64,000 bases of DNA, from NCBI RefSeq assembly GCF_042684265.1, contig NZ_JBHULB010000016.1, positions 186,001 through 250,000 on the forward strand, written 5' to 3'. Shown here piece after piece: positions 8,679-16,669 of this stretch; position 1 is the first letter of the stretch; each line of letters opens with the position of its first letter. The notes below the pieces were generated by a model, which saw only the letters and a program-made list of their open reading frames with translations, had not been told where the DNA came from and made no database searches. The translations under genes and the position numbers were made by a program. The stretch comes from Croceitalea marina (GTDB lineage: Bacteria > Bacteroidota > Bacteroidia > Flavobacteriales > Flavobacteriaceae).

Positions 8679-9082
8679 TATAGAATGGGTTTAAAATGTT
8701 CATTGAAATAATCGGTAATATCGTCCCCGTACTCCCTGAAATGATGTTCAAGAATATTGTCAATGTAAGAGTAGAGCGTTGTTCTTTCTTCCCTTGTCAG
8801 TTGAACGATGCGGAGCAATCTTTCGTGGTATTCAGGGCGTATGTAAACGACCTTGCCATTACGCCCCGATGGAAAACGATTGACCAAAAACGTTTCCTCG
8901 TAGTCCGCTTTCTTTGATGAACTGTTACGGGCTTTTTCCCTGGGCTTGTTTTCCTTTGGTACATCCTGCTTTTTGTTAATGGTCGGTGGAGCAACAGGCT
9001 CATCGCCGCTTATGACGTTCATAAGGTATTCCTCATCAACATTGGGCTTTTCAAAATCGTTGTTTTTGTTATCTGAAGCCAT
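8678..9082 (-). CDS. traB: DUF3408 protein (TraB position)
   Basis: A 134-residue paralogue of the preceding protein with the same core (VYIRPEYHERLLRIVQLTREE ... YSYIDNILEHHFREYG) and a longer charged, Lys/Pro-rich N-terminal tail. Two consecutive DUF3408 genes after a ParA gene are standard for the traA-B-C-D block of CTnDOT-like ICEs. It begins 12 bp after traA. It may act as the site-specific partner of the ParA-type TraA, by analogy with ParB/CopG-type partners. Confidence 0.82.
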   Translation of the reverse strand: MASDNKNNDFEKPNVDEEYLMNVISGDEPVAPPTINKKQDVPKENKPREKARNSSSKKADYEETFLVNRFPSGRNGKVVYIRPEYHERLLRIVQLTREERTTLYSYIDNILEHHFREYGDDITDYFNEHFKPIL

Positions 9083-9094
9083 ACTTTACTATTT

Positions 9095-9862
9095 TTATAG
9101 ATGAGTGATTTTTAAAAATTCCTCGACAAACAAATCCATTTTAGTTGCTTTCATTAACTGTGGTTCGGCAGGCAGCAAACTTGACCTGAATACATAACTG
9201 CCTGTGTCGTCTGTTTCCTTTCGGAAACGCTTGCTGTCCATTATCCTTGTTTCCATTATGGGCAGGTTGAGTTCTTTGATGACACTTTGATACGCATCAT
9301 ACAAACCTGTTTTTTCCCTGCCATCCACTTGGTTCCAGAACAGCCACATCTCTTGTTCGGGATTGCCCTCGTCCGTTTGGGGAAGTCCGAGAAAGGCTTT
9401 GGTAAAGCCCAATGTACTTTCCACTACCAAACGGTCGGCAGTAATGGGCGAAAAGATGAAGTCCATTTTTTTTAAGGTTGTCAGTACACCTTTGGTATTG
9501 GCTGTTCCCGGCAGGTCGAAGAAAATAACATCCGGCACAACCGCCGACTGGCTTCTGTATTCCGATGCTTTCTCCAGAGCTGTTTCAGCCTTGCATTTGA
9601 TAATCGGGTACGCTTTTTTGTTGATGGCTTGAAACTGCTTCATTGCCGCCTTTTTATGGTAGTCGTTCTGCATTATGGTTCTCTTATCCCGTTCACGCAT
9701 ATTGGTCAGGCTGTGTTGCGGAAAGTCGCAGTCCATCACCAGCACATTAAAACCTAAACGGTAGTGAAGCACACTTGCCAGCAAGGTGGTCATTGTAGAT
9801 TTTCCCACACCGCCTTTTTGGGTGGAGAAGCTGATTTTTAAAGTTTTCTTTGTTGTTTCCAT
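9095..9862 (-). CDS. traA: ParA-family ATPase TraA
   Basis: A 255-residue deviant-Walker ATPase. KGGVGKSTMTTLLA is at residues 16-29, the Walker A' dimerisation lysine is present, and the Walker B-like stretch VIFFDLPGT is near residue 113. It heads the leftward traA-B-C-D operon. In these elements TraA is required for conjugation; partition-like positioning of the element or relaxosome is the likely role. The promoter region is in the long 9863-10558 interval, which also holds a phased TGGCAGT array. Confidence 0.88.
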   Translation of the reverse strand: METTKKTLKISFSTQKGGVGKSTMTTLLASVLHYRLGFNVLVMDCDFPQHSLTNMRERDKRTIMQNDYHKKAAMKQFQAINKKAYPIIKCKAETALEKASEYRSQSAVVPDVIFFDLPGTANTKGVLTTLKKMDFIFSPITADRLVVESTLGFTKAFLGLPQTDEGNPEQEMWLFWNQVDGREKTGLYDAYQSVIKELNLPIMETRIMDSKRFRKETDDTGSYVFRSSLLPAEPQLMKATKMDLFVEEFLKITHL

Positions 9863-10061
9863 TATTTAAAAATTTATTGTTACACACTTTATTTGTTTTG
9901 CAGGATTGAATATTGGTTTATCTGATTATTACCTCATTCCTATATTCCTGCATTCCCTTTTGCGTACTTTCCTGCACAGGTATTTGCTTTCATTTTTGCC
10001 TTGTCAGGCACATTCTTTAGCAAGTGGCAAACCTTACAATAGGTAAATTGCTTTACCGCTT

Positions 10062-10112
10062 TTATGCTTTTACACTTTTATTGTTTTATGCTTTTAAAAC
10101 CTTATGCTTTTA
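10062..10112 (+). repeat. Three direct repeats TTATGCTTTTA
   Basis: Identical 11-mers TTATGCTTTTA start at 10062, 10086 and 10102 in an AT-rich part of the traA-mobA interval. They look like iterons or repeated protein-binding sites. Their spacing (24 and 16 bp) is not helical, so the role is uncertain. Confidence 0.45.
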
Positions 10113-10227
10113 TTCCAAACTGCCTGTTTGCAAACCTGATTTTCTTCTTTGTCGAAATACATTTTTTACTACCTGCACTAAAATTATACGGCAAATAAAG
10201 CGATTGATTTATCCGCTGATTGAGGTG

Positions 10228-10267
10228 TGGCAGTGTTTGGCACTCAAAGGCAGTCTTTGTCCGGGTA
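10228..10267 (-). promoter_or_regulatory. 10-bp-phased TGGCAGT array in the traA-mobA interval
   Basis: Decamers at 10228, 10238, 10248 and 10258: TGGCAGTGTT, TGGCACTCAA, AGGCAGTCTT, TGTCCGGGTA (the last is weak). The orientation is that seen upstream of the other leftward core operons, but the distance to traA (ATG 9862) is much longer here, about 366 bp. Confidence 0.55.
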
Positions 10268-10398
10268 TCGCATTGCAATACTCTTACAGGTAGGGCTTTA
10301 CTTTGTACAATGATTATTATTAACGGATTTATGCAAAAGTCTTTTGACAAAATGGAGGGTAACGGGAACGGCATCGAGCCGTTTTCCCTGTTACATTT

Positions 10399-10424
10399 AA
10401 TCCGTCCCGAAGGGCGGATTTTTG
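10399..10424 (+). terminator. Rho-independent-like terminator before the oriT candidate
   Basis: Stem AATCCG/CGGATT extended by CCC/GGG around a short loop, followed by a T run (10399-10424). It would isolate the downstream hairpin and mobA from rightward transcription entering the interval. Confidence 0.5.
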
Positions 10425-10439
10425 TGTTCAACGGAACAC

Positions 10440-10495
10440 GGCAAGTTGTGTTTTGAGCATCTCGGAATGATTTCCGATGCTCAAAACAACTTGCC
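10440..10495. other. oriT: Large inverted repeat, candidate oriT
   Basis: The left arm at 10440-10467 and right arm at 10472-10495 are complementary over about 24 bp (GGCAAGTTGT ... TTTGAGCATC ... GGAA against TTCC-GATGCTCAAAACAACTTGCC), with two 2-nt bulges in the left arm and a TGAT loop. It lies 67 bp upstream of mobA-mobB, the relaxosome accessory and relaxase genes. Relaxases of this group usually nick beside such an inverted repeat. The nic site itself cannot be assigned from sequence alone. Confidence 0.55.
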
Positions 10496-10561
10496 CTTTG
10501 CAGGGGGCAGAAAACACCTTCCGAAGTCAGGGTTTTGTATGGATTTTAAAATGGATTAGTG

Positions 10562-10999
10562 ATGAACGATAACAACAAAAAGCAATTGAAAAAGACCGGA
10601 CGCCGCCCAAAAGAAGACCCGGCGACCATCCGCTATACGATTTCCTTTAACGAGCAGGAACACGCCCGTTTTCTTACCCTGTTTGATAAATCAGGTATGC
10701 AGGTAAAGGCGCATTTCATAACGTCCTGCATCTTTGACAAGACCATAAAGACCATTCAGATTGACAAAGGAACGGTTGATTTTTATATGCGGCTAACCTC
10801 TTTTCACAGCCAGTTCCGTTCCATAGGTGTAAATTATAACCAGATTGTAAAGCTGTTGTACAAGCATTTTTCCGAGAAAAAAGCGGCAGCGTTCCTCTAC
10901 AAATTGGAAAAACAGACGGCTGAAATGGCGATGCTATGCCAAAAAATTATTCAGCTAACCGAGGAATTTGAAGCAAAGTACCTGAAAAAACAGCCTTAG
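10562..10999 (+). CDS. mobA: Mobilisation protein MobA (relaxosome accessory)
   Basis: A 145-residue protein with a basic start (KKQLKKTGRRPKED) and a ribbon-helix-helix-like region (TIRYTISFNEQEHARFLTLF), the pattern of plasmid mobilisation relaxosome proteins. The C-terminal half (FRSIGVNYNQIVKLLYKHF) matches the MobC-type Pfam domain despite the Bacteroides name MobA. A GTG at 10559 directly precedes the ATG at 10562; the ATG is chosen. It lies 2 bp before mobB and next to the oriT candidate, which it probably binds to help nick-site recognition. Confidence 0.88.
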   Translation: MNDNNKKQLKKTGRRPKEDPATIRYTISFNEQEHARFLTLFDKSGMQVKAHFITSCIFDKTIKTIQIDKGTVDFYMRLTSFHSQFRSIGVNYNQIVKLLYKHFSEKKAAAFLYKLEKQTAEMAMLCQKIIQLTEEFEAKYLKKQP

Positions 11000-11001
11000 A
11001 A

Positions 11002-12285
11002 ATGATAGCGAAAATCGGTAGAAGCGGAAATTTATACGGAGCATTGGCGTACAATCAGCTCAAAGTGGAGAATGAAAACGGACAGATTTTGTTTGCCAAT
11101 AAGATGATTGAAACCGCTAACGGGCATTATTCCGTTGCACAATTAGCCCAGTCTTTTGCGCCTTACCTGATAGCCAACCGCAATACCGAAAAACATACGT
11201 TGCATATTTCGCTCAATCCTGACCCGAATGATAAAGTAAGCGATGATAAGTTTAGGGAGATGGCAGAACAGTATATGCGGGAAATGGGTTACGGAGAACA
11301 GCCTTTTGTGGTGTTCAAACACACGGATATTGACCGCAGCCATATACACATTGTATCGGTTTGCGTGGACGAAGAGGGTAAAAAGATTTCGGACAAGTTC
11401 GAGAAAATGCGGTCTATGAATGTGTGCCGTGAGTTGGAAAGAAAACACGGATTGATACCCGCAACTGATAAGGAGCATCGGCAGAACGACAAGGTTTTCC
11501 GCCCGGTAAACTACAAAGCTGGAGATGTGAAAAGTCAAATCGCTTCAGTAGTTCGCCACTTACCAAATTACTATAAGTTTCAGACTTTGGGCGAATACAA
11601 TGCCTTGCTTTCCCTGTTCAATATTACCACCGAAAAAGTAGAGGGCGAATTGCAGGGGCAGCTACGGCAGGGTTTATTATACATTCCTTTAAACGAGAAA
11701 GGCGAAAGAGCCGGGCATCCGTTCAAGGCTTCTTTGTTTGGTAAAGATGCAGGGCTTCCGGCTTTGGAACTGTATTTTGCGAAATGCAAAACGGATTTAA
11801 AAGATAGTCCAACCAAGCAGACCTTACAATCAGCCGTTACCATTGCCTTGAAATCAACAACTGATGAAATGGGCTTTAAGAAGCAATTAGCCGAGCAGGG
11901 AATTAACGTAGTGGTGCGGAGGAATGATACAGGGCGTATTTACGGAATGACATTTATAGACCACAATTCTAAAGCGGTTTGGAACGGTTCACGTTTGAGC
12001 AAGGAACTTTCTGCCAATGCCTTTAATGATTATTGGAACAATAATATCAAACCGGAGATTAAAGAGCCAGTTGAATTACAACCGAAAATATCTACATCAA
12101 ATGATGCGGATCTTCCTGCGGAAGAACCACACCATTTGTTCGACTTCTTAACTACTGGTAAACACGAAGATGGTTTGATTGAAGCACTGGGAGGCTTATT
12201 GCCCGAAGCCCAGGGCGAAGATTACGAGGAACAGGATTTTGCCAATAAAATGAAGAAGAAAAAGAAGAAAGGTAGTAGGTTGTAA
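11002..12285 (+). CDS. mobB: Relaxase MobB
   Basis: A 427-residue MobB/VirD2-type relaxase (MobP-like). Residues 1-150 hold the relaxase domain with HTLHISLNPDPND near 63-75 and the three-histidine metal motif HTDIDRSHIHIVSV near 106-118. The C-terminus is very basic (KKKKKKGSRL). It nicks oriT and leads the DNA strand into the recipient. It is in operon with mobA. The gene normally followed by mobC in this ICE family is here separated from mobC by a four-gene cargo block. Confidence 0.92.
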   Translation: MIAKIGRSGNLYGALAYNQLKVENENGQILFANKMIETANGHYSVAQLAQSFAPYLIANRNTEKHTLHISLNPDPNDKVSDDKFREMAEQYMREMGYGEQPFVVFKHTDIDRSHIHIVSVCVDEEGKKISDKFEKMRSMNVCRELERKHGLIPATDKEHRQNDKVFRPVNYKAGDVKSQIASVVRHLPNYYKFQTLGEYNALLSLFNITTEKVEGELQGQLRQGLLYIPLNEKGERAGHPFKASLFGKDAGLPALELYFAKCKTDLKDSPTKQTLQSAVTIALKSTTDEMGFKKQLAEQGINVVVRRNDTGRIYGMTFIDHNSKAVWNGSRLSKELSANAFNDYWNNNIKPEIKEPVELQPKISTSNDADLPAEEPHHLFDFLTTGKHEDGLIEALGGLLPEAQGEDYEEQDFANKMKKKKKKGSRL

Positions 12286-12411
12286 AAAATATCTATTGAT
12301 TGAAATATATGTTTCATTTTTAAGGTTGTACAGCTTCAGTCTTCACACCACATATAACGAAGCTCATTTTTTTATTTTGTAATTTTGTTACAACAAATCA
12401 GCATTGGATTA

Positions 12412-12975
12412 ATGAACATAGACCTTTTACTTGAGAATATATATCCGCTTCCAGATACTTCAAAAGAATTGCTCAAGAAATCAATTACAGAGGTTAAATA
12501 TAAAAAAGGGCATATTCTTTTGAGAGCTGATAAAATTGAAAAGAACATCTACTTTATAAAGAAAGGTGTAGCAAGAGCATATTCATATAAAGATAATGAT
12601 GAAATCACTTTTTGGTTTGGCAAAGAGGGCGATACTATTATTTCAATGAAAAGCTATATAGCCAATCAGAAAGGATATGAAAATGTAGAGTTGTTGGAAG
12701 ATTGCGAATTATATAAACTGAAAACAACAGTCTTACAAAGACTTTTTGAGAATGATATACATATTGCAAATTGGGGGCGAAGATTTGCCGAAAAAGAACT
12801 TATAAAAACAGAAGAAAGGCTTATTTCTCGACAAGTCCGAACAGCTACCGAACGATATAAGGAACTTTTGAAAAACAGTCCCGATATAGTCCAGCGAGTG
12901 CAATTAGGACACATTGCTTCTTATTTAGGTATAACACAAGTCAGTTTGAGCAGAATTAGGGCAGAAATAAAGTGA
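12412..12975 (+). CDS. Crp/Fnr-family transcriptional regulator
   Basis: A 187-residue protein with a cNMP-binding-like beta-barrel (GHILLRADKIEKNIYFIKKG, residues 32-51), a dimerisation helix, and a C-terminal HTH (LGHIASYLGITQVSLSRI, residues 165-182). No Fnr-type cysteine cluster is present. An upstream in-frame ATG at 12385 is less likely than the ATG at 12412, which matches the usual family start (MNIDLLLENI). It stands first in the rightward cargo block with the SMR exporter and two acetyltransferases, 75 bp before the exporter, and probably regulates it. The block is AT-rich relative to mobB and mobC. Confidence 0.85.
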   Translation: MNIDLLLENIYPLPDTSKELLKKSITEVKYKKGHILLRADKIEKNIYFIKKGVARAYSYKDNDEITFWFGKEGDTIISMKSYIANQKGYENVELLEDCELYKLKTTVLQRLFENDIHIANWGRRFAEKELIKTEERLISRQVRTATERYKELLKNSPDIVQRVQLGHIASYLGITQVSLSRIRAEIK

Positions 12976-13050
12976 ACGGCTCATTTTTTATCATTTGTAA
13001 AATTTCACCTCAATTCCGTTTCCGACCTTTGCAGATAAAGAACAAAGGAA

Positions 13051-13380
13051 ATGAATTGGATAATTTTAGTTGTAGCAGGGTTGTTTGAAGTGGCTTTTGC
13101 ATTCTGTTTGGGAAAAGCAAAAGAAACAACAGGAAATGAAATGTATTTGTGGTATGCAGGTTTTCTCGTTACCCTTACTATGAGTATGGGACTTTTGATT
13201 AAAGCAACCCAAACTTTGCCCATCGGAACGGCTTATGCCGTATGGACAGGTATCGGAGCAGTCGGAACAGTTTTAGTCGGTATTCTTGTATTTAAAGAGC
13301 CTGCAACATTTCTGCGAATACTTTTTCTTATCACTTTAATAGGCTCGATTGTCGGGCTGAAAGCCGTATCAGCTCATTAA
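13051..13380 (+). CDS. SMR-family exporter (Gdx/SugE/QacE-type)
   Basis: A 109-residue protein with four hydrophobic helices. The essential membrane glutamate is at residue 13 (AGLFEVAFAF) and the SMR signature TAYAVWTGIGAVGTVL at residues 62-77. Family members work as antiparallel homodimers exchanging protons for guanidinium, quaternary ammonium compounds or, in MdtIJ, spermidine. The first helix has FEVAFA where guanidinium exporters usually have an E-x-x-W pattern, so substrate prediction is insecure. The next gene starts 16 bp downstream. Confidence 0.88.
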   Translation: MNWIILVVAGLFEVAFAFCLGKAKETTGNEMYLWYAGFLVTLTMSMGLLIKATQTLPIGTAYAVWTGIGAVGTVLVGILVFKEPATFLRILFLITLIGSIVGLKAVSAH

Positions 13381-13396
13381 ATAATGTTTTAAAAAA

Positions 13397-13855
13397 ATGA
13401 ATATAACAATAAGAAAAGCCGAAGAAAAGGACAGCGAGAAAGTTTGGCATTTAATGAAAGAATTGGCTGTTTTTGAAAAATACATTGACAGTTTTGCCAT
13501 TACACCCGAAATTGTCAGAAACAGCGGATTTAAGAAAAACCCACCCGATTTTTATTGCCTTGTGGCAGAAGATAATGATAAAATCGCAGGAATGTTGGTT
13601 TATTATTTTCTTCCTTATACAGCCCAAAACCGTCCTGCTATTTATATGAAAGAGCTCTATGTGGACGAAAATTATCGTGGTCAGAAAATTGGCGAACAAC
13701 TAATGAATGCGTTAAAAACTGAAGCAGAACAAAATAATTGCAGTCAAATAAAATGGACGGTTGCACCGTGGAATAAAGTAGGAGTGAAATTTTATGAACG
13801 ATTAGGAGCAAGAGAAAATACCGAATGGCTTAACTACGAATGGAATTTAAAATAG
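13397..13855 (+). CDS. GNAT acetyltransferase, diamine (SSAT)-like
   Basis: A 152-residue GNAT enzyme. The start IRKAEEKDSEKVWHLMKELAVFE, the segment YCLVAEDNDKIAGMLVYYF and the acetyl-CoA loop YRGQKIGEQLMN (near residues 93-104) follow the pattern of spermidine/spermine (diamine) N-acetyltransferases, as does the late APWNKVGVKFYERLGA. It probably acetylates small amines such as diamines or polyamines. It lies between the SMR exporter and a second GNAT gene whose ATG directly abuts its stop codon, indicating a single transcript. Confidence 0.85.
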   Translation: MNITIRKAEEKDSEKVWHLMKELAVFEKYIDSFAITPEIVRNSGFKKNPPDFYCLVAEDNDKIAGMLVYYFLPYTAQNRPAIYMKELYVDENYRGQKIGEQLMNALKTEAEQNNCSQIKWTVAPWNKVGVKFYERLGARENTEWLNYEWNLK

Positions 13856-14389
13856 ATGGAACCAATGGAAATAAGAAAAGTAACATTAAACGATATTGAA
13901 CAACTGCAACAGATAGGCAGACAAACATTTTCAGAAACATTTTCTTCGAGTAATACAGAAGAGAATATGACAACATATTTAGAGGAGGGATTTTCCAATG
14001 AAAAGCTAATAGAAGAATTGAACAATGAAAGTTCCGAGTTTTATTTTGCCTTATCTGAAAACGAATTAGTTGGTTATTTGAAAATCAATTTCGGGCAATC
14101 GCAAACAGAATTGCAAGACGACACAGCACTTGAAATTGAACGCATTTATGTTTTAAAGGAATTTCACGGTAAAAAAGTCGGACAAGTGCTTTATGAAAAA
14201 GCTATTGAAATTGCCAAACAGAAAAATGCACACTACGTTTGGTTAGGTGTTTGGGAAGAAAATCCTCGGGCAATCAGCTTTTATAAGAAAAATGGTTTTG
14301 TTGAATTTGACAAGCATATTTTCAAATTAGGCGATGATGAACAAACCGATATAATGATGAAATTAAAATTAGAAGAGAGGATTTTGTAA
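13856..14389 (+). CDS. GNAT acetyltransferase, PaiA-like
   Basis: A 177-residue GNAT enzyme; residues 4-170 follow Bacillus PaiA, a polyamine N-acetyltransferase (FSETFSSSNTEENMTTYLEE, ALEIERIYVLKEFHGKKVGQ, WLGVWEENPRAISFYKKNGF, and GDDEQTDIMMKLKL at the end). The acetyl-CoA loop is HGKKVGQVLYEKA. The ATG at 13856 follows the previous stop without a gap; a second ATG at 13865 is also possible. Together with the SSAT-like enzyme and the SMR pump it suggests a module that detoxifies amines by acetylation and export (inference). Confidence 0.85.
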   Translation: MEPMEIRKVTLNDIEQLQQIGRQTFSETFSSSNTEENMTTYLEEGFSNEKLIEELNNESSEFYFALSENELVGYLKINFGQSQTELQDDTALEIERIYVLKEFHGKKVGQVLYEKAIEIAKQKNAHYVWLGVWEENPRAISFYKKNGFVEFDKHIFKLGDDEQTDIMMKLKLEERIL

Positions 14390-14477
14390 ATTAAATTGAG
14401 CCTCACAAGGGGCGAGATGGACGAAGCCGTTACTTTTGAGAAAGAATAAGGACAAAATCAATTTTACAATAAGGTTG

Positions 14478-14503
14478 AAAAGGTAGCGATTTGCTACCTT
14501 TTT
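14478..14503 (+). terminator. Terminator after the acetyltransferase cargo
   Basis: AAAAGGTAGC and GCTACCTTTTT arms around GATTT, followed by T-rich DNA. It ends the Crp-SMR-GNAT-GNAT unit before the mobC promoter. Confidence 0.75.
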
Positions 14504-14516
14504 CATTTTATACTAA

Positions 14517-14556
14517 TCTGCCAAATACTGCCACACAACGCCACTTACTGCCATAT
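14517..14556 (+). promoter_or_regulatory. 10-bp-phased array upstream of mobC (opposite strand orientation)
   Basis: Heptamers TCTGCCA, ACTGCCA, AACGCCA and ACTGCCA begin at 14517, 14527, 14537 and 14547, exactly 10 bp apart and 62-98 bp before the mobC ATG at 14615. This is the reverse complement of the arrays beside leftward operons. The gene is rightward here, so the orientation relative to transcription is conserved. Confidence 0.6.
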
Positions 14557-14614
14557 TTTAAGAGCCGACAGCAACAGCCTTTAAATTCACGCCCGAACAT
14601 TAAAACTTAAAATA

Positions 14615-16615
14615 ATGCAGGGAGAAGACGATTTAAGAGGGCTTGCCAAAATAATGGCTTTTATGCGGGCAGTCAGTATTCTTTTGGTGCTGATGCACCT
14701 TTATTGGTTCTGCTACGGTTTCTTTTTAGAACGTGGCTGGACGTTGGAAGTAATCAACAAGATGTTAGGCAATTTCGACCGTACGGCGGGCTTGTTTTCA
14801 CATACCCTTTATACAAAAGCATTCGCTTTGGTTTTACTGGCTTTGAGTTGCTTAGGGACAAAGGGTGTAAAGAATGAGAAGATAACCTGGTCTAAAATTT
14901 ATGTGGCGTTGGGCATTGGCTTTGCGCTGTTCTTCCTGAACACACCATTGCTAAAGCTATCCCCCGCAACAAGCACATTTCTGTATATTCTTACTATCTC
15001 GTTAGGTTATATCGCCTTGCTGATGGCAGGCGTATGGATGAGCCGATTGCTCCGTACCAACCTAATGGACGATGTTTTCAATAACGAAAACGAGAGCTTT
15101 CAACAGGAAACCAAGCTGATGGAAAACGAGTATTCCGTCAACCTGCCCACCAAATTTTACTACAAAGGCAAATGGAACAACGGTTGGATAAACATTGTAA
15201 ATCCTTTCAGGGCATCAATCGTGTTGGGTACTCCGGGTTCCGGTAAATCTTATGCCATCGTAAACAACTACATCAAGCAGCAGATAGAAAAAGGCTTTAG
15301 TATGTACATCTACGATTTCAAGTTTGACGACCTTTCGACTATCGCCTACAATCATTTACTAAAGCACCGGGATAAATACAAGGTACAGCCGAAATTTTAC
15401 GTGATAAATTTCGACGACCCACGCAAGAGCCACCGTTGTAATCCACTCAATCCCGATTTTATGACCGACATTTCTGATGCTTACGAAGCGGCTTATACCA
15501 TAATGCTAAACCTCAACAGGTCGTGGATACAGAAGCAAGGCGATTTTTTCGTGGAAAGCCCAATTATTCTTTTAGCTGCTATTATTTGGTATCTGAAAAT
15601 CTATGAGGATGGCAAGTATTGTACGTTCCCACACGCCATTGAATTGCTGAACAAAAAGTATTCGGACGTATTCACGATTTTAACCTCATACCCCGATTTG
15701 GAAAACTATTTGTCGCCCTTTATGGATGCGTGGCAAGGTGGCGCACAAGACCAGTTACAAGGGCAGATAGCATCGGCAAAAATACCTTTGTCAAGAATGA
15801 TTAGCCCGCAGTTGTACTGGGTAATGACCGGGGATGATTTTACACTCGACATCAATAACCCGAACGAGCCGAAGATTTTGTGCGTGGGTAACAATCCCGA
15901 CCGCCAAAATATTTATTCAGCAGCATTAGGGTTGTACAATTCCCGAATTGTCAAGCTCATCAACAAAAAAGGACAATTAAAGAGTTCGGTTATCATAGAT
16001 GAGTTACCCACGATTTACTTCAGAGGACTGGATAATCTTATTGCAACTGCGAGAAGTAATAAGGTGGCAGTATGTTTGGGCTTCCAGGATTTTTCGCAAT
16101 TAACGAGGGATTACGGCGACAAGGAAAGCAAGGTAATACAGAATACGGTAGGTAATATATTCAGTGGTCAGGTGGTTGGAGAAACGGCAAAAAGTCTTTC
16201 GGAGCGTTTCGGTAAAGTATTACAGAAACGTCAGAGTATGACCATTAACCGCAATGATAAATCCACCTCTATTTCCACACAGTTAGACAGCCTTATTCCG
16301 GCTTCCAAAATTTCAACGCTTACACAGGGTATGTTTGTCGGTTCTGTATCGGATAACTTTGATGAACGTATCGAGCAAAAGATATTTCACGCCGAAATCG
16401 TGGTAGATAATGAAAAGGTAGCCGCCGAAACCAAAGCCTACCAAAAGATACCCCAAATCTTATCTTTTGTAAATGAGCAGGGCGAGGATAAAATGAAGCA
16501 GGAAATTGAAAGCAATTACAAACAGATAAAAAAAGACATCCTGAATATTGTTGTTAGCGAAATGGAGCGTATCAAGAATGACCCGAACTTGCAGCATTTG
16601 GTACAGGACGGATAA
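14615..16615 (+). CDS. mobC: Type IV coupling protein MobC (VirD4/TraG-like)
   Basis: A 666-residue coupling protein. Four hydrophobic N-terminal segments (residues 15-145) anchor it. Walker A GTPGSGKSYAI is near 204 and Walker B SSVIIDELPTIYF near 461, followed by the T4CP signature LIATARSNKVAVCLGFQDFSQL. It links the relaxosome (MobA/MobB at oriT) with the Tra channel and drives DNA transport. It has its own phased array and probably its own promoter, because the cargo block separates it from mobAB. Confidence 0.93.
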   Translation: MQGEDDLRGLAKIMAFMRAVSILLVLMHLYWFCYGFFLERGWTLEVINKMLGNFDRTAGLFSHTLYTKAFALVLLALSCLGTKGVKNEKITWSKIYVALGIGFALFFLNTPLLKLSPATSTFLYILTISLGYIALLMAGVWMSRLLRTNLMDDVFNNENESFQQETKLMENEYSVNLPTKFYYKGKWNNGWINIVNPFRASIVLGTPGSGKSYAIVNNYIKQQIEKGFSMYIYDFKFDDLSTIAYNHLLKHRDKYKVQPKFYVINFDDPRKSHRCNPLNPDFMTDISDAYEAAYTIMLNLNRSWIQKQGDFFVESPIILLAAIIWYLKIYEDGKYCTFPHAIELLNKKYSDVFTILTSYPDLENYLSPFMDAWQGGAQDQLQGQIASAKIPLSRMISPQLYWVMTGDDFTLDINNPNEPKILCVGNNPDRQNIYSAALGLYNSRIVKLINKKGQLKSSVIIDELPTIYFRGLDNLIATARSNKVAVCLGFQDFSQLTRDYGDKESKVIQNTVGNIFSGQVVGETAKSLSERFGKVLQKRQSMTINRNDKSTSISTQLDSLIPASKISTLTQGMFVGSVSDNFDERIEQKIFHAEIVVDNEKVAAETKAYQKIPQILSFVNEQGEDKMKQEIESNYKQIKKDILNIVVSEMERIKNDPNLQHLVQDG

Positions 16616-16618
16616 TTT

Positions 16619-16647
16619 AAAAGGGAGGCTTAAATGACCTCCCTTTT
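16619..16647. terminator. Bidirectional terminator between mobC and the methylase-helicase
   Basis: AAAAGGGAGG / CCTCCCTTTT arms with a 9-nt loop, T run on one side and A run on the other, between two convergent genes. Confidence 0.8.
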
Positions 16648-16669
16648 TTATTGCCTGCCCGTTCAGGTT

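Noticed and set aside
10220..10456. 78-residue frame in the traA-mobA interval
   Set aside because: It overlaps the phased array, a terminator and the left arm of the oriT hairpin, and shows no family or credible ribosome site.
12976..13050. Guanidine riboswitch before the SMR gene
   Set aside because: The gap is only 75 bp and contains none of the guanidine-riboswitch core motifs.
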